Below are positions 57,622 through 64,000 of a DNA stretch of 64,000 nt, one piece after another; within the stretch, counting starts at the first letter, position 1, and every line of letters starts with the position of its first letter. The position numbers and the translations under genes are program-made. The notes under the pieces were generated by a model. It made no database searches. It saw only the letters and a list, made by a program, of their open reading frames with translations, and was not told the origin of the DNA. The stretch is from positions 248,001 to 312,000 of the forward strand of contig SEMN01000412.1 in assembly GCA_005408345.1 (NCBI GenBank). Reading direction: 5' to 3'. The stretch is from Macquaria australasica (taxonomy: Eukaryota > Chordata > Actinopteri > Centrarchiformes > Percichthyidae).

Positions 57622-58657
57622 TACGGAGTGAAAATAGTCTCAATATTATTTGTAAATGTGTATTCCATGATTTGTAACTGAAAACAAAATTTGTAACTGA
57701 AAAAAAACGATTTGAAAATATTTTACTTACAGACTTTTAACTTCAGCTTCTCAGATCTGATCCTTTTCGCTTTCAAAAAGCTTCCTGCGCATACAAATGT
57801 CTCGTGTTACGCACGGATCAGGTTACTTTCGCTTTCGGGATTTTGAGACTATTTTAACGCTGGTCCCAGCTCCACAGATTCGTAAATGCATGATGCGATT
57901 AAGTGCTGGTGGAAAACTGGGACATCTGGGCTTTCGGAGCGGATGCCGGCTGAACCTACCCCTAACCACCGAGGGGCAACGCTACGGGAAACACAATTCT
58001 AACAGGAGGGAAACACATTTCAACGGGGGAACGGGCTTCCACACAACACCATTGTAGCGTCGCCCCTCGTGGTTAGGGGTAGGTTCAGCCAGCATCTGCT
58101 TTTTGCCTGGACTGGCTGTTTTCCCAGCAGAACAACTCTACCACCTAGCAGTAGCTTCTTTAAACCAAATATTTACATTTATAGGTTACTGTATAGAGTC
58201 TGTGGTTGGTAAATGCATGTGCTCTAATCGAGGGGCGACAAGCTATTCTGTCTATTTAGAAAAACGTCTTTCCCACTTTGAAATTAAACACGAATATGCC
58301 GAAAGCCCAGATGTCCCAGTTTTCCACCAGCACTTAAACGCATCATGCATTTACGAATCTGTGGCGCTGGGACCAGCGTTAAAATAGTCTCAAAATCCCG
58401 AAAGCGAAAGTAACCTGATCCGTGCGTAACACGACACATTTGTATGCGCAGGAAGCTTTTTGAAAGCGAAAAGGATCAGATCTGAGATTCTGAAGTTAAA
58501 AGTCTGTAAGTAAAATATTTTCAAATCGTTTTTTTTCAGTTACAAATCTTGTTTTTCAGTTACAAATCTTTTTTTTTCCAGTTACAAATCTTGTTTTTCA
58601 GTTACAAATCATGGAATACACATTTACAAATAATATTGAGACTATTTTCACTCCATA
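57622..58657. mobile_element. Large foldback DNA element, IS3EU-like, 1,036 bp
   Basis: Arms of about 316 bp (57622-57937) and 359 bp (58299-58657) are inverted copies, with few mismatches by eye. They start TACGGAGTGAAAATAGTC and end with the complement of TATGGAGTGAAAATAGTC. A 6-bp duplication ATGCTA flanks the element (57616-57621, 58658-58663). The right arm carries four copies of a GTTACAAATC-containing unit where the left has two, which explains the length difference. Inside, a second inverted pair (57941-57985 and 58054-58099, with CTACCCCTAACCAC) encloses a 68-bp loop. There is no transposase. Open frames at 57797-58057 and 58103-58387 are by-products of the arms. The termini and duplication length match the 389-bp element at 31467. 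Confidence 0.85.
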
Positions 58658-58776
58658 ATGCTAAGCCCATAAATGTCTTCAAATGCAGAACCACTCAAGT
58701 CCAAAAGGGGCATGCTCTAAAGAAATCCCTACTTCCCATTCCCAACTTTTTTCACTCAGATAAATAAATGTTAATA

Positions 58777-58883
<107 letters not shown>

Positions 58884-59010
58884 CAAACAATAGGATCTCT
58901 ATAGGTAATTTTGTTTCTGATGTGTGTCTCAGATCATTGTTTCACTGAGGAGATGTGGTTAATGGTTTCCGCTTTTGCTCCTAATAGACTGTCTCCTCTT
59001 TGTCCAGACT

Positions 59011-59280
59011 AGTATTTCAGAGGTGTGGGCTCTAGTCATATGACGAGGATTTGAGTCAGGCTCAAGTCAAGAATCGAATGACTTGACTCGACAAAATCAA
59101 AAAGAACTTGGAGTTCGACTTAACACCAATGACTCGGGCTGTGAAAGTAATAACTACAAATTTTAAAAACTAAAAATGTTGGTGAAAAGCGTATAATGAC
59201 TTGTTTCGGACTCGTTTGTTGACTTGGAACTTACTTGTGACTTGCAAAACAATGACTTTGTCCTACCTCTGCCATTAACT
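59011..59280 (+). repeat. Teleost interspersed repeat with TGACTTG motifs
   Basis: It opens with AGAGGTGTGGGCTCTAGTCA and a run of GACTCRAGTCA-like words (TTTGAGTCAGGCTCAAGTCA, GAATGACTTGACTCGAC). It continues with CACCAATGACTCGGGCTGTG and closes with TTACTTGTGACTTGCAAAAC then AATGACTTTGTCCTACCTCTG. It matches a familiar abundant fish repeat; a central part is missing in this copy. Confidence 0.7.
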
Positions 59281-61149
59281 GATATGTTTTATTTTGTGGT
59301 TGTTTTTATGCTACCACTAGGTGTCGCTAGAGTTGGACATTTTCAAACCCTACACATAGAAGCTTTAAATAATTTAAGTACTAAATAATTTAATAGTACC
59401 TACAGTGTATGTTGAGAGGTAGCAGTTCTATTATTTATAACTATTGAAACATACACACCCACACACACTCTTTAGCTTCCTCCTATCTTGTCCAATAACC
59501 AAAAAAGAACAGCTAACTTGTCCTTGAGTAAAACACACTGAACCTCAAACAGATTGACAACTGACATCTAAAAGAAATTGACATCTAAAAACATCCAGTG
59601 CAACTTGTAGAGCACGTAACACTCATTCACTCAGCAAAACCCCAACATGTAGTTAACATCACATGCACGCACAGTGCACAGAGTTTACGTTGACACTGTG
59701 TTTCTAAAGGGAAGGTCTCCTCTGTTATGCTAATGGGGCCAGATATTGCCAGTATTTCAAGGTTAGTCAAACAGCAGTTTGTTTGGTTGCCGGGCACGCT
59801 CGAGAGACTTTCCTGTCCTGGCTTGACAACACACTGGCAGAGCTACAGCCATCAATGTCATTGCACACACAGCGTGAGGTAGAGCATTTGTTTCCGAGTC
59901 CAGCCTTGTGTTATACACAAAGAAAAAGCCAGGCGGCGAGCCAGCTCAGAATGTAGTCACAGGGAAAAGTATGGAGTGTATAGCTGGATGGTGTGTGTGA
60001 GAGACAAATTGAGGAAGGGTGAGATTTTGTTACCTTCATATGCATATGCAGGGCTTAGATATGCACACTTTAAAAGGCTTCTAATAGATATTCTGTCAAT
60101 GTTAGTCACCCGGATCGACATCCTCACAGCTGCTGGTGGGCTCATTTAGAATGGGTGTTAACTGACTGCTGTGTTTTCCAAACCTCTGCACTGTACTGTC
60201 TCCTCAAACTGCACTGTTTTCTCAAACAAATCAGCTTAGATTGCTTCAGCGCTCTCAGAAAGAGAGTGCGAGAAAGAGAGATAAATACCAAATGAAATAA
60301 GAAAAGAGAGGGAATGAGATGGAATGAGAAGGGGAAAAAAGCCAAAAAGAGAGCCAAAAAAGGCACTCAGAGGAAAAAGAGACAAAGAAAGAGAGAAATT
60401 GATAAACAGGGAAGACAGTGAGAGAAAATCTTTATTGCATTTTTTACCCAGTCTATCTGGTAAGAAAGGAGGCACAGAGTTATTCTTTTGGAGATTTAAT
60501 TTTTGAAGCAGAGAATAAATTCTGCCAGGTTCTGCTATTCTGCTGGGAACACAGAAGAGGCAATTTTACCCCTTTATGGCCTTACTCACAAGGTCTAATA
60601 TTGTTCAGCTCTCAACCTGGTCAATGGTGTTATTATAACCAGAAAATCGACTGTATCAAACCCATAAATGTATTTTGTTGATGAATAATGGAAGAATCTG
60701 CAGTGGTTCGGTCTACTGAATTCCAAAAAAGGAACTTAGAAATTGTCTGAATTTCTTTGAGCTGTTTCAATATTGTGACATAATTAAATTGCACTGTTAG
60801 AAACTTTTCTGGATCAGTTTTCATGTATACAACTAAGTTCCAACTTTTTTTTTTCTCAAGCTTGTTTTTTTGTGGCAGTGCCCATTAAAGAAGGCAGCCA
60901 TGGTTCACGTCATGAATAATCATGTTTCCACCAAGCATTGTCCTGCTGCTCAGGGAAGCATAAAATGTGGCTCCTGCTGACACAATCTGTAGTAGAATCT
61001 GTACTAGTTAGTAGTTGGTGTTTTTTTTTTTTTTTTAACTTTCAGGCTCAGCAGCATTTAGCATGTATGGATTACTGAAAGGGCCTACCAGGCTCAGGCT
61101 TAAGTGGCCACGCGGTCCAGAGCCCCTGTTTGAAGTGACCGTTGGAAAG
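59281..61149. other. Intergenic stretch, no gene seen
   Basis: No supported gene. It includes the purine tract at 60250-60428 and a T run at 61020-61036. A CCACTAGGTGTCGCTAGAG piece at about 59315-59333 is a fragment frequent in fish repeats. Confidence 0.45.
60250..60428. repeat. Purine-rich tract, about 180 bp
   Basis: The plus strand is dominated by A and G (GAGAAAGAGAG, AGAAAAGAGAGGG, AAGAGACAAAGAAAGAGAG) with few pyrimidines. It yields spurious Ser/Phe/Leu-rich frames on the minus strand. Confidence 0.75.
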
Positions 61150-61440
61150 TCAATCAAATGACTACAAAGAGATGCAAAACCACCACAAAGTGACACAAAA
61201 CAACCATAAAGGGACACAAAATGACTACAAAGAGACACTAAACAAGTACAAAGAGACGCTAAACGACCACAAAGCGAATCAAAACAACCACAAAGAGAAT
61301 CTAATTGACTACAAAGAGACACAAAATGATCACTCAAAGATGCAAAATGACTACAATGACACACAAATTGACGCAAAGCGACAACATAAGCCACAAAATG
61401 AGTACAAAGAGAGACTAACCGACTACTAAGTGAAGCAAAA
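61150..61440. repeat. Minisatellite, about 21-bp units
   Basis: About 13 diverged units of the type AATGACTACAAAGAGACAC are arranged head to tail. Because most units are 21 bp the reading frame stays open: a DYKETQN-like heptad on plus (61142-61429) and a Ser/Leu/Cys heptad on minus (within 61035-61565). These are repeat artefacts rather than evidence of a gene, although transcription cannot be excluded. Confidence 0.85.
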
Positions 61441-64000
61441 CATGCATTTACTCTTATATATGGCAGAATCTGGCCTTTTACTTTAGTCCAGAAGCAGCTG
61501 GTGTACCATAACCCCAATACTGGGTCAACAGATATTTTGATGAGGGTTAGTATGACAAATAACATTTACTATATCAATAATACCCTGGTTGTCTATGGGT
61601 TCACCTTGACCTTAAACGTTTCATTCGAACACGTCTAATGGCAGAAGTGTTTATACTTGTTCCGAATGGCCACACTTGAAGGCAGAGTGAAAAACTTCCA
61701 TCATAGCCTCCTCATGGTACATCGGCCTCCCCTATCTGACTCCAAGAACTCTGTGTCTTTGTGTGTTTGTTGTCTCAGTGGCATTCATGCTGTTGCACTC
61801 AGTTTAGCTTAACACACTGGAGCTGTGTTATAAGAAACATCTACTGTTTATTTCAGTTCATGCATCATTCATTTTGTGGTGCAATTTATTACACCACAAA
61901 ACAAGTTAATCTAGTTGTCAAGAGTAGACAATCTGCAGTAGTAGTTCCATACATTTCACTTACGTATATGCACACTCATTACATTAATTTACACAATTAC
62001 CAAATAGAGTTAAGTTGTAGTTTTACTTCTCTCCTTCTGTCTGTATGCTCTCTCATACTGATGGCCACACTCAAAGGCAGGGTGGTGGATCAACATTTCA
62101 ATCATTTCCAAGCTTTTAATTTTCAGTAGAAAATAGAATGTAGCAATGTAGTGTTTGGTCAAGCAACCCTGCTACTTAGTGAAAAAAAGTTCTCCCTACT
62201 GGAAATGTTATACAATTTTGAAAATAGCTATGCTACCCAACCACTACTGCCTGGGTAATCTAGCAGTGTTGCTACATGTAGCGTCTGCTCTCCAACTCTG
62301 ATAATGCTGGTGTTGTTATTGCTGCACAACTGGTCATGTCATTTCTCACTGCCATTATTGGCTTGGCAAAAAAAAAATGTTAAAAGTGTTCCAGCCCCAC
62401 ACTGATGACAGATGCACACATCATAGGCTGTAGCTGGTGCCCTTTTTGTAATACATATGAGAATTGGATCTGGCAATGGAAATGATCACAATAAATAGAT
62501 GTGTCATTAACATACATGGCAAGACAAAAATCAAATGCTCCAACTCCAAACACCTGCCAATACATGAAAATATTATGTACTGTACTGTATGTATAAGGAA
62601 TCATCTAGCTGACACATTACCACATTTCAATAATCTTCATCAAATACTCTCAGTGTACAAAACATAGAAGTTCATCTGAACTGTAAAGCAATCCTATAAA
62701 ACTGTCCTGTTTTATATTCTACTTCTGTGATACTGGGAGTGTTAAGTTGTTCTTGACATTGTGTCAGAGAGGGACTGATTAAACTCTGTGGTCATTATTA
62801 TGATTGTAGTTTTTGGACTGCATTTCAATATAATACGGTCCAATACAACAACACCATAAACTAAGGCCTCAAAAATGACCACAGGGTTGAATGCACACCT
62901 CTCTGACAGTGTCAACAAAAGCTGGACTTTATTGTTACGTTATATGTTTCACAGGTAGGATTTATTTCATGACAGTCGTATTGGATTACGTCATGATGTT
63001 AAGTGGTTTCTATTTTTTGATCAATCAAATGAGGAAATTAAAACCGGCACAGGACACTGAAATATCTTTTGGTGTTCAGTTGAAATAAAAAAGTAAAGGC
63101 TTTAAAATCAAAAGGTGCAGGAAGTTGTCTGCTGTGTGCACAGTTCTTGCAGAGGACTCTCCTGTTTATGCACTGTAACCCTCACAGACCAATCTAGTCT
63201 GTGTGACTCGTCACTGTATTCAGTACAAATGTTGTGCAGATGACCATAAGCTACAAGTGCAAAAATATTCAGAAAAAAATGTACATCATTTGATATTTTG
63301 TGCAAACACAAATTAAAAAACAAACAAACAGGAAAAACAACGTGTCAGAGGTGCAGTAAACAAGATGGCTTCCCGTTTCCTGGTCTCTCTCTAAGCCCCA
63401 ATATCCTTTGCCCTCACAGGGTTACCCCAAAAGACACAGTGCCATCTCGTGGGGTTAATGAGAATTGCAGTATTTTTCCCACCCAGCTACACATAATTTC
63501 TTTAGCGACATGTAATGTGGCTATTTGTGTTTACAGACATTTGCAGCTAAAATGCGTTGCAAACTTTGGTCAAAGCAGGCAAACAAGAAAACCCACGTGC
63601 CTTCTTAAACCAGCCAGTCTCTCCAAGTCAAATTTGATCCTGCCTTTGAGTCCGAAACCATCTTGTTATTTCAAGTGTCCTTCAGTTTGAAACTGGGCTC
63701 TGATTGTCAAGTTGTCACAAAGAAAAAACAGTTATTATTATCAGCACCAATCAGAAATGCATCACAAAGTGGCTGAGCCTCTTCATGCAAATCTAAAGTC
63801 ATGTACGTTATTAATGAGAGCAGAGTGCATCGTTATCATGACAAGTGTTTTTCTACCCAACCGGCGTCAGCATTCAGTGTTTGAAATTCACAGTTTTCCA
63901 AATTTTTGCTTCAGTCATGCACACTCCCCCTGCAAAGTGTCTTTAGCCCCTCTAAGGTTGTCCCACCCCACAGTTTGACAACCACTGATTGAGTTAATTA
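61441..64000. other. Intergenic stretch, no gene seen
   Basis: No supported gene. A short word, ATGGCCACACTTGAAGGCAG (61667-61686), recurs with changes about 390 bp later, suggesting a small ancient duplication or repeat family. The last frames (63298-63690, 63712-63978) have no recognised domain. Confidence 0.4.

Noticed and set aside
57797..58387. Two plus frames of 86 and 94 codons as a possible transposase
   Set aside because: They are the two arms of the same palindrome read in the same direction; no DDE-type or other domain.
61035..61565. 176-codon Ser/Leu/Cys-rich minus frame
   Set aside because: Translation of a 21-bp-type minisatellite; the heptad regularity comes from the DNA repeat.

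Overview
This window is nuclear DNA of a ray-finned fish, probably a percomorph. The evidence is one intron-containing vertebrate gene, two vertebrate microRNA hairpins, and many decayed teleost-type repeats (tRNA-derived SINEs, L1-like and other LINE fragments, a Ty3/gypsy remnant, Harbinger-like, hAT-like and IS3EU-like DNA elements, and long TG/CA microsatellites). Coding density is very low. Only one protein-coding gene can be defended.

Layout. (1) 1-18.3 kb is intergenic and repeat-rich. It has an L1 reverse-transcriptase scrap near 1.1-1.3 kb, several interspersed repeats, two related repeat blocks at 9.2 and 11.6 kb, and a GGAA/CGGAAGT-bearing stretch at 4.56-4.93 kb that could be a promoter. 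(2) 18.39-21.93 kb holds two plus-strand microRNA genes of the mir-30 family: a mir-30a/e-type hairpin and, 3.4 kb downstream, a mir-30c hairpin. (3) 22-34 kb is a transposon graveyard: a LINE 3' end, SINEs, a minus-strand gypsy pol remnant, an IS3EU-like element beside a decayed Harbinger-type MADF gene, and a long-TIR foldback element. (4) 38.27-45.63 kb is ogfrl1 (opioid growth factor receptor-like 1) on the minus strand. All seven coding exons were reconstructed with GT-AG junctions and consistent phase, giving 394 residues. (5) 46-64 kb is intergenic, with more repeats, an L1 3' fragment, a 1,036-bp element with long nested inverted repeats (57.6-58.7 kb), a compound TG/TA/T microsatellite and a 21-bp-type minisatellite.

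How it fits together. In human 6q13, OGFRL1 is followed by MIR30C2 and then MIR30A, both on the opposite strand. The same order and orientation are seen here: ogfrl1 on minus, then mir-30c, then mir-30a/e on plus. This supports orthology of the block and suggests the two microRNAs come from one plus-strand primary transcript running toward ogfrl1. No exon of the expected next neighbours (rims1 on one side, b3gat2 on the other) was found inside the window.
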